Under the pieces are notes generated by a model. It was not told where the DNA came from. It searched no databases and saw nothing but the letters and a program-made list of their open reading frames with translations. From the NCBI GenBank assembly GCA_016081115.2, contig CM071932.1, positions 59,179,639-59,243,638 of the forward strand: a stretch of 64,000 nucleotides of DNA, given 5' to 3'. Numbering within the stretch: the stretch's first letter is position 1; each line of letters opens with the position of its first letter. The stretch is from Rehmannia glutinosa. Lineage: Eukaryota > Streptophyta > Magnoliopsida > Lamiales > Orobanchaceae. The position numbers and the translations under genes are program-made. Positions 12,970 to 24,196 of this stretch are shown here, piece after piece.

Positions 12970-13511
12970 TTTTTGAAGATTTACCGAACGAAACTTTGAA
13001 AATATGCTTTGAGAATCTGTAGGGTTTTGAGAGAAAAATTTCTTTCTTTGCTTTGGAGAGAGATGAATAGTTTGTATAAAGTGAGAGAGAAACGGACAAG
13101 AGGGTATATGTATGGGTTATGAAAGGACGTGCGGACGGTTTTTGAAATTTGATCAAGATCAACGGCTCAGATTTTGCACGCCGATTAGCATTTATTGCAG
13201 CAACATTTATATCCAATCATAGGATTGGTCGTGCAGCTTTTGACTATACCTGTCATTATTACGCTGATGTCATCCTTAAAACATTCCCGCTTATAAAAAA
13301 CGACTGCGTTGTTGTCACTTATCTCATAAGTGACTCAACTTACTCCTTAGCTGATTCAACTCTTCTTCTCTCTTTTCACATGGGTACTCAGCTGTCAGCT
13401 AACTCGATGCAGCTGACTTTCCGATACGGCTGATTTACTTAACTGAGTTACAAACTTAGCTCCATTTTCATCTTTTCTCGATTCATTTCTTCTCCTTGAG
13501 TCTTCTGATTG
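12970..13511 (-). other. Spacer between pol and ORF3 of element B
   Basis: No supported gene. The leader before ORF3 (13000-13110 read on the minus strand) is C/T- and A-rich, as in A and C. The rest matches the spacer of element A. Confidence 0.5.
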
Positions 13512-16500
13512 TTAACTCAGCTCAATTAACCCTAGCTCATGCTTGAGTTCTCCAAATCTTGATTCACATAATGGCTTTGTAAATATGTCAGCCAATTGTT
13601 TATCAGTTGAGATATATTCCAAGGTGATGTCCTCCTTTTCAACATGATCTCTTATAAAATGATACCGACATCAATGTGCTTTGTTCTTGAGTACAACACA
13701 TGATTTTGAGTGATTGCAATTGCACTTGTGTTATCACACATAATTGGAATTTCTTTTTCTTCAATTTCATAGTCTCTAAGTTGTTGTCTCATCTATAAGA
13801 CTTGGGCTACAACAATTTTGCCCAGACTATGTATTCCCGTCATTTGTGGATGTGGCTATTGAATTTTGCTTCTTGCTAAACCGTAAAATTAACCTATTTC
13901 CAAGCATTTGACATGTACCGAAGTACTTTTCTCGTCAACTCTACATCCAAAGATAGTCGAATCAATAACCAATTATCTTGAATCCACCTTCCTTTGGATA
14001 CCATAAGCCGACTTCCTGGCATCCCTTCAAATACCTTAGGATTCTCTTGGTTGCAGTCATATGGCTTTCTTTTGGAGCGATTGAAATCTTGCACATACAC
14101 CTACCGCAAAGGTGATGTCCGCCTACTTCGTGAAGATAGAGCGGTGATCCAATGAGTGCTCGTATCTAGTTTGATCCACAGGTTTGCCATCCGCATCCAT
14201 ATCCATCTTGATCGATGTATTCATTGGTATTTTTACGGAAGACTTCTCTTCCATACCAAATTTCTTCATTAAATCTCTGGTTTATTTTGTTTGACTTATG
14301 AAGGTTCCATCCTTCAGCTGTTTAACTTGAAGTCCTAGAAAGAATGTCAATTCTCCCATCATGCTCATCTCAAATTTGCCTTGCATGAGGTTTGAGAATT
14401 TGTCACACGACTCTTTATTTGTAGATCCAAATATAATGTCATTCACATATATTTGAACAAGCAAAGACACTCTCTCTCCATCTTGAATTCTAAAGCGTGT
14501 TTTATCTACTTTGCCTTGGTGAATCCATTATCTGTTAGGAATGGAGATAATGTATCATACCATGCTCTTGGTGCCTGTTTCAATCCATAGAGAGCTTTCT
14601 TGAGCTTGTACACTTTGTCTCCAAGAGTCTTCTAGTCAAATCCTGGAGGTTGTTCAACATAGACTTCTTCTTCCAATAATCCATTTAAGAATGCACTTTT
14701 TACATCCATTTGATATACAATGAAGTTCTTGTGTGTAGCATAGGCAAGAAGCATCCTTATTGCTTCTAATCTTGCAACAGGGGCAAATGTTTCATCAAAA
14801 TCTATTCCTTCTTCTTGGCAGTACCCTTTGGTTACCAATCTTGCCTTGTTTCTTACCACAGAACCTTCTTCATTCATTTTGTTTCTGAAGACCCATTTTG
14901 TGCCAATAACATTTTGATGGGTTGGTCTTTGAACCAATTCCCATACTTTGTTCCTTTCAAACTTATTCAGCTCTTCTTGCATGGCTTGAATCCAATGTGT
15001 GTCATCCAATGCTTGTGACACATCTTTTGGTTCTATTTGGGAAATAAAGCAAGTGAACATTGCTTCTTGTTGAGATCTGGATCTGGTTCTTACACCTTCT
15101 CTTACATCTCCAATGATTAGGTCTGGTGGATGGTCCCTTAGCCATCTTACATCAGGTTGAAGTAAGTTAGATGGGTTCAGTCGTCTTGCAGTTGTGTCAT
15201 CTTGAGCAGCTCTCTCATCATCACTTAGCCAGCAGATTTTCCATTGTCTTTGAGACTCGGCTATCTCATCTTCATCCGGACTTATAACTCGGCTTGACTT
15301 CAACATATGGACTCTTTCGCATGGTAGGTTGATTCACTTATCGGTGACTCTTCAATGTTTTCTCCATTTACATTTGGTTCATCAAACACCACATGGATTG
15401 ACTCTTCATTACCATAGTCCTTTTGTTCAACACTCTATAGGCTTTACTTTGGTGAGTATCCCAAGAAGATATCCTCATCAATTTTAGCATGAAAAGCCTT
15501 TAGATTATCCTTGCCATTGTTGTGGATGAAGCATTTACATCCAAAGATTTTAAAATATGCAACATTTGGCTTTCTCCTGTCCAAATCTCATAGGAGTCTT
15601 TTGTCACTGCCTATTGATCATGCATCTATTTTGAGTATAGCATGCGATGTTTATAGCTTCAGCCCAAAATCTTTTGGGTAACCCCCTTGACCTAACATGG
15701 TCCTTTGCTTCCTTGAGAGTTCTATTCCTTCTTTTTCGCAACTCCATTCTCACTGTGGAGTCCTTTGCCGCAGATAATTCGTGAGTAATACAATTTTCAA
15801 CACAAGATCGAGTTATTATTCCGTTGACAAACTCGGTTCCTCTATCGATCTCATCTTTATAATGGTTTGACTTTTCTCATTTTGAACCCTTTTCATGTTT
15901 GTGATAACTTCTGCAAAGTTTCCTTCTTTTTACACATGAAGATTGTCCATGTATATCTTGAATAATCATCCACCACTACTAGAGTGTATTTCTTCCCACT
16001 TATACTGGCTGGTTCAACAGGACCAAATAGATCCATATGCAGTAGATGTAATATTCTTGTTGAAGATGGGCTTGACTTCTCTTTAAATGATGATTTGATT
16101 TGCTTACCCATTTGGCATGCATCACAAACACTTTCCTTCTTGTACACTGAGTCTGGAAGTCCTTCTACAAGATTACTCCTTGCAAGTTTGTTAATTGTCT
16201 TGAAATTCAGGTGACTCAACTTCTTGTGCCACAACCAACTTGATTCGGCTGTGCTCTTTGCTAGCAGACAAGTGCTTGGTGTAGCAGTTGACCAATCTAC
16301 CACATACATGTTCTTTTGTCTGGATCCTTGCAACACTACTTCATTTGATTCAGTGTCTTTGATTTGGCACACTCCCATATTGAATCCAACATTGTAGCCC
16401 TTGTCACAGAGTTGACTGATACTTAGCAGATTGAAGTTGAGTCCTTCAACATATGCAACATCTGTGATTTCTAATCCATTTTTCTTGATGGATCCAATGC

Positions 16501-16670
16501 CTCTTATTTCTCCCCGGAGCTTCATTCCCTCCAAATATAACTTTTGCACCTCTAACCTCCTTGAATTTTGATAGATTTTTCTTGTTTCCTGTCATGTGTC
16601 AGGAACAGCCAATATCCATGTACCAGGTTCCTTGGCACTTAGCTGTTCTTTGAACCTGCAACCAAGGAAA
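13512..16670 (-). pseudogene. Element B pol (protease, integrase, RT, RNase H) with dead active sites
   Basis: Protease: the codons at 16608-16616 read D-I-G where the copia motif is D-S-G, and a TGA stop (16599-16601) follows in the same block (WYMDIGCS*HMTG). Integrase: from 16549, with WHKKLSHLNF and CDACQMGK of the HHCC finger and LHMDLFGPV with the first catalytic Asp; ORF to 15893, then broken. RT: 15306-14632 in one frame (GTKWVF, ETFAPVARLEAIR, YQMDVKSAFLNG). The active-site box at 14438-14449 reads Y-V-N-D instead of Y-V-D-D. RNase H (14100 to 13512) ends in the usual LGLIELS tail. Both key enzymes would be inactive even without the frameshifts. Confidence 0.88.
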
Positions 16671-19014
16671 TTAGTTTTTAGGCCCCCATACTTGCCTGGG
16701 TCCTGAGGGGTTGGTGCTGTAAGATGATCCAACCAACTTATAGCCAAATGATTTGACTCTAAGGGGCTGCCATCTATCTGTGCCATAATCATAATTCACT
16801 TTGGCAAATTGCTTGGGGGCTTTAGGTTCATACAGTTGTCTCTTTTGTCTGTATGCATGTGTGTGTGTTCTAGAAATTACCTTCTTTGGGTAATTGTGAT
16901 ATCTCTGAGTGTGGTGCTTGGGTGCATATGTGTGCTTATAGTAGCTTTGTTGCCTTTGGAATGGCCTTTGCTGAGTTCTAGGCCTTTGCCATTTAGGCTT
17001 GTATTCCATAGATCTTTGCTAATTTTTCACATTGTACCAATCAGCTTGGCTTGGGTAGTTTCTACCATTCCCATCATGTGTGTTCCTTTTATAGAACTTC
17101 TGGGGCTTTTGGTAGCTTTGTTTCTTCTTTACAGAGTACTTCTGTTTGGAGTTTTTGAGGAACTCGCCGATTTTTTTCTCTTGTCCTCTCAAAGATACTC
17201 AATCGGTCATTTTTTCCTTTTCCTCTATAACCAAGGCCAGTTTGGTTGTGGTTGTGCTTTGGAATGAATGTGTGTGCACCATTTGGAGTTTTGGATTTTT
17301 GAGATGCTTCATTACTTGAAGATCCTTTTTCCAAAATCACTTTGGGAGCTTGATTTAGCATAGAGGAATTAAATCCTAAGCCTGTCTTATCTCCACATTC
17401 TCTTTGGCTCATAATAAGGTCATCCAATGATTTAGATGCCTTAGTGAATGAAGCAATCACATTTTTGAGATCATTTTCTCTCTTTTCTATAGCAGCTATC
17501 TCTGCTATTAGTTTGGCATTTTCAGCCTTCAGCTCTTTGTTCTCATCAGCTATGTGACTTAGAGTACTCAGCTCCTTAGTCAGCTGTGAGTTTTGGCTTT
17601 TGAGCTGGCTGTTTTCCTCATTTAACAGTGAGTGTGAGGATTTAATGTGCTCAAAGTCTTTCATCATTTTGCCTAATGAATCATAAAGATCAGTGGGTGA
17701 TGAAGTGTGTGTGTCACAATCACTATCACTAGAATCTGAATGAGATGAGTTAGAGTGTACCTCATCTTCTTGGTCAGGTTGGTCTTGTTCTTTGGCCATT
17801 AAACAGATCAAGGCTTCTTCTTCAGAGTCACTTGAGTAGTCAGCTTCACTACTTTCCGAGTCTGCTGTGTCTTTTAGCTTGCCTGTCTCAGCAGCTTCTG
17901 CAGCCAACATTGCCTTTTTCTTTTCTTGTCTTCTTTCCCTGAAGACTCTTCTTTCCTCTTCATTCCTGTATTTGTTGACAACAGGATATGGGCAATCAAT
18001 GGCGTAGTGACCTAGTACTCGTAGTTCCAAAGATAGATTCTCAACTTTTTGTTCAGCTCTTTCCATTCTCGGATTGTCAGCTCTTTGGTATTCGACCTTT
18101 TGATGCTCAGCTCTCTTTGGTGGCCTATCTTCCCTTGACTTGGAGGGAGATGAATGTCTTCTGGAGGATGCACCTTTGTTTCTTTTGTAGTTCTTGTTGA
18201 AGAACTTGTTGAATCTTTTAACCATCAAGGCAATTTCCGCCTGGTCAATGACTTCTTTGGTTTCAGCTCTCTTCCCTTCCTTCACTATGAGTGCAGCTGT
18301 TTTGGGCACAGCTATCGCCTCTTGATCTTTTCTTCTCAGCTCAAACTCATATGCTTTGAGGTCTGAAAATAGCTCATGATTGGATGTTTTTGATAGATCC
18401 ATCGAGTGTCTTAGAGCTATGGTCTTCATTTCCCACTCAGCTGGGAGGCTCCTCAGTATCTTCATACACATCTCATTCTATGTGTATTCTTTCCCAAAGT
18501 CTTTGAGAGTTCATTTGTAATTTGAAGAAATCTAGTATCCGGTGATCCATTGTTTCACCTGCAAGCATTTTAAAATTTTCAAATTTTTGAACAACAACAG
18601 ATAGTTTGTTTTCCTTGATTTGCTCAGATCCTTCACAAATTAAGGTTAATTTATCCCAGATTTCTTTGTCTGTTTTGCAGGATTTGACTTTGTTGAACAT
18701 GGCTTTGTCTAAAGTCTTGTAAAGTATGTCCTTGGCCACATTGTCTAGGTTGTATCTTTTTCTATCATCATTTGTCCATTCTCCGGGTTTTTCAACCATA
18801 GCCGGGTCCGGGAGCAACATCCTCTTTCTCCTTCATGCAGCAGCCTCTCCTCCTTGCGATTGTGTTCACTTTTAAAATTTGTAGTGGCCCATCTTCTATT
18901 ACTATCCACATTTCATCGTGTAATCTTTGATAGATGAGCCTCGCATACGAATTTTCCAATCATCAAATTCCTCAATTGTGTGAACATAGGGATGCGTGTC
19001 AAATTTGCTCCCAT
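16671..19014 (-). pseudogene. Element B gag
   Basis: The ATG nearest the PBS is at 19014; the usual FDDWKIRM block follows with a frameshift. UBN2-type gag sequence is clear from 18820 (NLDNVAKDILYKTLDKAMFN, WDKLTLICEGSEQIKENKL). A 460-codon open stretch, 18471-17089, covers the rest: a basic RFNKFFNKNYKRNKG region, a degenerate zinc knuckle, an acidic serine-rich block and a long coiled coil (about 17650-17440) with heptad leucines. In the zinc knuckle (about 17988-18032) the first two cysteines are gone (LELRVLGHYAIDC), so RNA binding by CCHC is probably lost. The C-terminus is rich in Gln, Tyr and Arg. Confidence 0.82.
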
Positions 19015-19126
19015 GATAATAACTTTGTTGTTTTAAAAATGGCTTTTGAGAGAACAAGTGTTAACAACTTCCTTGAAAGATTGGAGATCTAGTTCAAGAA
19101 CGGTGCGGAAGGCTCAATGAACCAAC

Positions 19127-19141
19127 CGCTCCGATACCACT
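19127..19141 (-). promoter_or_regulatory. Primer binding site of element B (initiator tRNA-Met type)
   Basis: On the minus strand AGTGGTATCGGAGC directly follows the 5' LTR, close to the TGGTATCAGAGC that copia elements use to pair with initiator tRNA-Met. Confidence 0.82.
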
Positions 19142-20670
19142 TGTAGGTCCCAAGGGTGTGAGTGTAAGGATTAGAAGGGGGTTGAATAAACCTTACCAAC
19201 TTTTTGATTTAGTCCTTTTAAAAATAGTTCGAGTTAATTCTTCACAGACCAAGTCCTTGATGGATGCTAAGTTAGTTAACCAGAAGAGTTAGCCACTCAA
19301 TGAGACTCGGGATCGATTTGTTGATAGAATAACTCACCGCTTAGTCTAAAGCTTAACTCAATCGTGATATGTTTTTATTGGAAAACTTAACACCCTTGAA
19401 CTGGTTTAAGTTTGTTTTAACACTTGGTTTTAGCACTTTGTTAAATATTAATTGGATAGCAAATTTATCATGAGATATAAAATAATATGCACTGAATTGA
19501 AGTCTTTGAAATGTAAATGACACAATAAATTTTATAGAGGTTCGAAGATGGGGTAATTCTTCTAATCCTCTCTTCTCCAACTCCCGAAGGAATCCACTAA
19601 GTATTGATCGAGTACAAAGTGGTTATCACCCGGATGCAAGTCTTGATCACACAACTCACTTGATCCTATGGGACTCGACCGAGATGCCTTGGTCACAAAC
19701 CAAGCTTCTCGTCCGACTCGGCTTTTCTTCAGGCGGCAACGCTTTGTGCTCTGACTTACTTGCTCAAGTTTCTTGGATTTGATCACGAAGCCCTCCAATA
19801 ACTTGAGACTGGTTCGACCTTGAACCTTCCTATAATCCTCGTGGAATGTAGACCCCTTTGATTCTTCAAATGTTTCCTCTTCAATCGATTGAAATCATCT
19901 TTCCTCCACAAGGTAAGTGTTGGATTGATTTCCTTCAAGTTTTGGCTTGAGGATTGCTTGAATGATTTGAGAATTTTTCTCGTAGGTTCTGACTCAAATG
20001 ATAGCTTGAATGTTCGTGATTCGGATAGTCAAGGTTTCCTTTTCTCAAATTGATTCATCGCCTTTTATAGTGTTCTTTTGAAAATCGCCCGTTGAAGAGA
20101 TAGGCTAATTTTCAAAAAGCACTTGTGGTCGTTGGCTTGTCTTGACTTTTCGTAGTTCGACACGGTGCGGTGCTTCCCATTGGTTTATTCCTTTTGCACA
20201 CTTCGGGATCGAGCACTTTAGAATATGCAAAGCATGGAAGTATTACTTATTTAAGTAACTTTCTTGACTTACTCAGGCAACGGATCCTTTTCGATTGCTT
20301 TGACTTGATCATAGATTCCTTAACTTCCCTGATGACTTCGAGTCGGCTCCCAATCATTGGATGACTCATCATCACTTCAACTTGAGACTTGGCTATCTTG
20401 ACTTGGTCGACATTTCACACGCGATTTGCATCTCGGTGATACTTCTCGATCGAGTTCTTGTCTTCTCTCCCTTGCCGACTCTCAAAACGCCTCACAATGT
20501 GAGTCTTCATTCTAGTCTCGAGTTGACTTCTTGCATACTTAGGCATAGCCGACTTAACTCGGCTCGAGCGGCCTATCTATTACAATGCAAATTACAAAGA
20601 AAATGGGGTGCCAACTTTCTAGTCTAAGTTTTACATGGCATTCATCAAAATCTAAAAATAAATTTCCCAA
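19142..20670 (-). repeat. 5' LTR of element B
   Basis: In plus orientation it starts TGTAGGTCCCAAGGGTGTG and runs to AATTTCCCAA, the reverse complement of the TTGGGAAATT start of A's LTR. The expected terminal CA (plus strand) is replaced by TG at 20671-20672, so the outer end is damaged. A TATA box (minus strand) is at 20061-20068. Confidence 0.85.
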
Positions 20671-20672
20671 TG

Positions 20673-23070
20673 AAATCCAATAAAGCCACGAAATGGGAAG
20701 CTTTGCTTTTAAGTTTGGATATGTCGAAAGCTTACGACCGTGTTGAGTGGCCCTTCTTACATGGTGTAATGTCTAGGCTCGGCATTAATGGACGTTTTGT
20801 TGACCTTGTTATGAATGTGTGAGCTCTGTTAATTTTTCGGTACTTCTTAATGGGCGCCCTGGCCCAAAATTTATGCCTTCCCGAGGGTGCGCAAGGCGAC
20901 CCCCTTCCCCTACTTGTTTATATTTTGTGCGTAAGATTTCTCAGCCTTGAAAAGAAAAATGAAGGTGGAGGACGATTACACGGTATTGGGATATGTAGGA
21001 ATGCTCCGGTCATCTCCCACCTATTCTTCGTTGATGATAGTATAATTTTAGGAAGGGCCACGAAACCGGAGATAGAAATCACACGTCCGATTATAGCCAC
21101 GTATGAAGTTGCGTCGGGCCAAAAAATCACCTTGAAAAATCGGAAGTTTCCTTTAGCGAGGTTTATCGCAGAGAAAAACGCAGCTGACTTGCTCAAAGGC
21201 TAGGAGTGAACTTGGTTTAGAAGCACGTGAAGTATCTAGGCATCCGGTTGTTATGGGTCGCTCTAAGAAGGAGGTTTTTCGAGGCTATCGTGGATCGGGT
21301 TCGCAAGAAGTTGAAAAATTGGAAGAGCGTAAATTTTTCGATCTTTGAAAATTAATATTGATAAAATCAGTGGCCCAAGCAATACCAACTTATTTGATGA
21401 GTTGTTTTGCTTTCCCTGATAATGTTTTATAGCAGCTTAACTCCATTTTGAGCAACTTCTGGTGGGGGCAAAAGAGAGAGGAAAAAAGAATCCATTGGCA
21501 AGTGTGTCACAGCCTTTGTAACGCGAAGGAGGAGGAGGGATTAGGCCTTAGGGATTTCCAGTGTTTCAACGAGGCCATGTTAGCTAAACATGTGTGGCGT
21601 ATTTTGACAAAGGAGAGCTCCCTTCTTTCCAAAGCCTTAAAAGCCAAATATTTCCCGCGGAATTCTTTTCCACAATAGGCCAAAATCCATCATTTACATG
21701 GAGAAGCATTGTGGTGGGTAGAAAAGTATTAAGTAGGGGTATTCGGTGGAATATAGGCAATGGTAAATCGGTTGGCTTGTGGACGGATCCGTGGATAATG
21801 GATAGTCCAAATTTTAGGCCATTATTCACTAACAGGAGGGCTGAGTCAGAGATGAAAGTGGCTGAACTTATTTGTGATTGATACGGATTCGTGGAATATC
21901 GCGAAATTACGAGACTTGTTCCAAGAGGAAGATGTTACAGCGATCTTAGCGATTCCGATCAGACAGAGGCGAACAGAGGGCAGCCGGGTTTGGCACTTCT
22001 CCAAGGACGGTAATTATTCAGTGAAAACCGGATATAAGATTGTGAAAACGGATCAAGATGCACAAGGAAATGTGGCTAGAAGTTCCGGAGGATGCAAGAA
22101 GTTGTGGAGGTGGATTTGGAATTTACCCATACCACCAAAGGTCCAAGTTTTCTTATGGAGGTGTGCCCAAGGGATTTTACCAACATCACAGGCGCTGAAA
22201 CAGAGGGGTGTTCGAATGGAATCTATTTGTAAGAGGTGTGGGGAGTATGAGGAGATGGTGGAACACGCATTACGGGATTGTGAATAGGTTCAATTCTTAT
22301 GGGCCACCTCACCTTTACGCATCCGACCGACGACACAAGGGGGGAGGGGGAGAACAATGGCAGAATGGATGACTGAGATGATGCACAATGGCAACCAGGA
22401 TAGCCACCCACTGTTTGCAATGCTCGTGTACACCGTTTGGGAGGCCCAGAACAACCTTATTTTTAAGGCCCACATGATGACTGAAACTACTTGCCACCAC
22501 CTCGCAACTTGCAGGCTTGAGGAGTATTAGTAGGCAATGGAAAAAGGAGTTCCCCTGGTCAGTCACAGGCTGCGGGATAAATGGCACCCACCGAAAGCGG
22601 GCTTCGTTAAGATAAATTCGGATGCTTCACTGGTAGACAATAAGGGAAGTGGTCTGGGTGTGGTCATCAGAGACAGTAAGGGCGAAGTCCTCTCGTCCCT
22701 TATGAAGCACGTGAATCTGAGGGGGGGTTGAGGTTGCAGAGGCCATGGCTTGCCGTGAAGGACTCCAATTAGCACGGGATATGCATCTAACGAAAGTGTA
22801 TTTAGAAACAGACAACATCACGCTATATCACAGATTGCGGAGCAGGACAAATGACCTCTCTTATTTTGGCAACATCCCGTTCTTTATTTCGGTTATTCCT
22901 AGTTTTATTAGAAGATCGGGAAACTTTTTAGCTCATTCTCTAGCTCGTTTCTCTTTCAATTACAGTTGTAATGAACCACGGATTGGGAACATTCCCGATC
23001 ACATGGCTGACATTGTTATTTCGGAGATTACCTCCTGATGATAATACATTTTATTTCCCTCAAAAAAAAA
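20673..23070 (+). mobile_element. 3' half of a plant L1-like LINE
   Basis: A non-LTR retrotransposon coding end: RT domain, zinc-binding linker, RNase H, a stop, a short 3' UTR and a nine-base A tract at 23062-23070. The 5' part (endonuclease, ORF1) is missing; the sequence starts at the edge of element B's LTR, so B may have inserted into this LINE. No target duplication can be tested without the other end. Confidence 0.85.
20686..23038 (+). pseudogene. LINE ORF2 C-terminal part: RT, zf-RVT, RNase H
   Basis: RT begins with LDMSKAYDRVEWPFL. A conserved glycine-aspartate block reads EGAQGDPLPLLVYIL, and the catalytic box reads FVDD at about 21029-21040 (HLFFVDDSIILGRA). Downstream is the QRKRIHWxxW block (KRIHWQVCHSL, GLGLRDFQCFNEAMLAKHVW). 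The zf-RVT domain (21960-22285) reads VWHFSKDGNYSVKTGY, then PKVQVFLWRCAQGILPT and the cysteine motif CKRCGEYEEMVEHAL. The plant RNase H domain runs about 22580-23038 (WHPPKAGFVKINSDAS, LETDN, HSLARFSF). Stops at 20821, 21202, 22287 and elsewhere break the frame. Confidence 0.85.
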
Positions 23071-23108
23071 TATTTCAGATTTAAAGATATTTTTTTATAG
23101 TTTATCAT

Positions 23109-23651
23109 TAGGGATGGCAATGGTGCGGGTTTGGGACGGGTTTGGCTAAACTCGAGACCCGCCCCTCCAAGAAAAATAAGGACCCGAGAGCCGCCCCGCC
23201 CTGGACCCGGGACCTGGCGGGTCCAACCCGTGGAACTGCTTAAAATCTTTTTTCCTTTGGTTTGGTTGTCATAGCTGATTCGAGCATCTTTGCTCACATA
23301 TTGCAATGGAATTTCGAAGTTAAATAAATACAACTTATTAGAGTTCGGTGAATTAGTGCCATAATAATTCACGAATATTATAAAACATTTATATCATTTA
23401 AAATTCAGAAAGAGTGGCTGCATGATAGTGAAGCAAAATTTATTTAATCGAATCAGAATTGAGAAATTTATTAGACTATTTTTCCTTAGTCCGCACAATT
23501 AAAGAGTCGGGATTCTATTTTTAATATAAAAAAATTTAAATACATATATGTGGAGCGGGTCGGGACCCGCTTTTTGACCGGTTTAGACCCACTCCTAATG
23601 GGGTAGGTTTAATGTGGAGTCGGGTTTCAACCCGCCCCATTGCGATCTCTA
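23109..23651. mobile_element. hAT-like MITE with 8-bp target duplication
   Basis: The left end TAGGGATGGCAATGGTGCGGG and the right end, read as reverse complement, TAGAGATCGCAATGGGGCGGG, form terminal inverted repeats of about 25 bp with few mismatches. TTTATCAT flanks both sides exactly (23101-23108 and 23652-23659). An 8-bp duplication and a TAGGGATGGCAA-type end are hAT features. The 543-bp body has no coding potential and carries inner GGCGGGT/ACCCGCC repeats near both ends. Confidence 0.85.
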
Positions 23652-23659
23652 TTTATCAT

Positions 23660-24196
23660 AATTTATTTTTTATTGTTTAATCGTATGATTTATAATCAAA
23701 CTAATTATTTTTGGAAATTTAAAACTTAAAGCAATCACTATTTTTTTTAAAATCTAGATAACATAAATTCGTAATTTGTTAAATAAAAGAATAAGAACAA
23801 GTAAAATGGTAAAGACAGTTGGTTTAACTTTTAGAATTAATAAGGTAAAGAAAATTATAAATAGAATTAATATTAGTAATAGATAAATACAATATACATA
23901 TTCGGGGAATAGAGATGGGAATGGAGAATCCCCATATTATCTAATCCAAATAGGAAGGGGGACGGGGATATAAATATTGTCTCTATCTCATCCCCAATTC
24001 TAGAGAAGCGGAGAATTCATATCTCCGCTCCCATCCTCGAATTAACCAGGGATTTCCCGTCCCATCGTATTCGATTGCCAACGGGATAGTTCGCCACGGG
24101 AATATTTTCTTCCCAAAATGCAGGTCATAGAATTCATATAACTATTACAAAAATGAACATGTAACAGTACAAAACACATGCCTTACAAATATATAT
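23660..24196. other. AT-rich intergenic stretch before element C
   Basis: No gene is supported. A second 'TAGAGATGGGAATGG' motif at about 23908 and reversed GGGAT/ATCCC-type motifs to about 24110 suggest a decayed hAT-like fragment without definable ends. The last 90 bases are probably the upstream side of the Helitron-like end that resumes at 37803. Confidence 0.4.

Larger units (their letters stand above)
9659..20670 (-). mobile_element. Element B: Sirevirus-like copia retrotransposon, 3' end cut off
   Basis: Reading leftward: 5' LTR, PBS, gag, protease, integrase, RT, RNase H and ORF3. ORF3 stops abruptly at 9659, which corresponds to about position 6475 of element A. The rest of ORF3 and the 3' LTR are missing and should lie left of the window if A inserted here. 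B also has active-site mutations in protease and RT, so it is dead. Confidence 0.85.

Noticed and set aside
23908..24110. Second hAT-like fragment with TAGAGATGGGAATGG and inverted GGGA/TCCC motifs
   Set aside because: I could not find a matching right end or 8-bp duplication; reported only as part of the AT-rich stretch.
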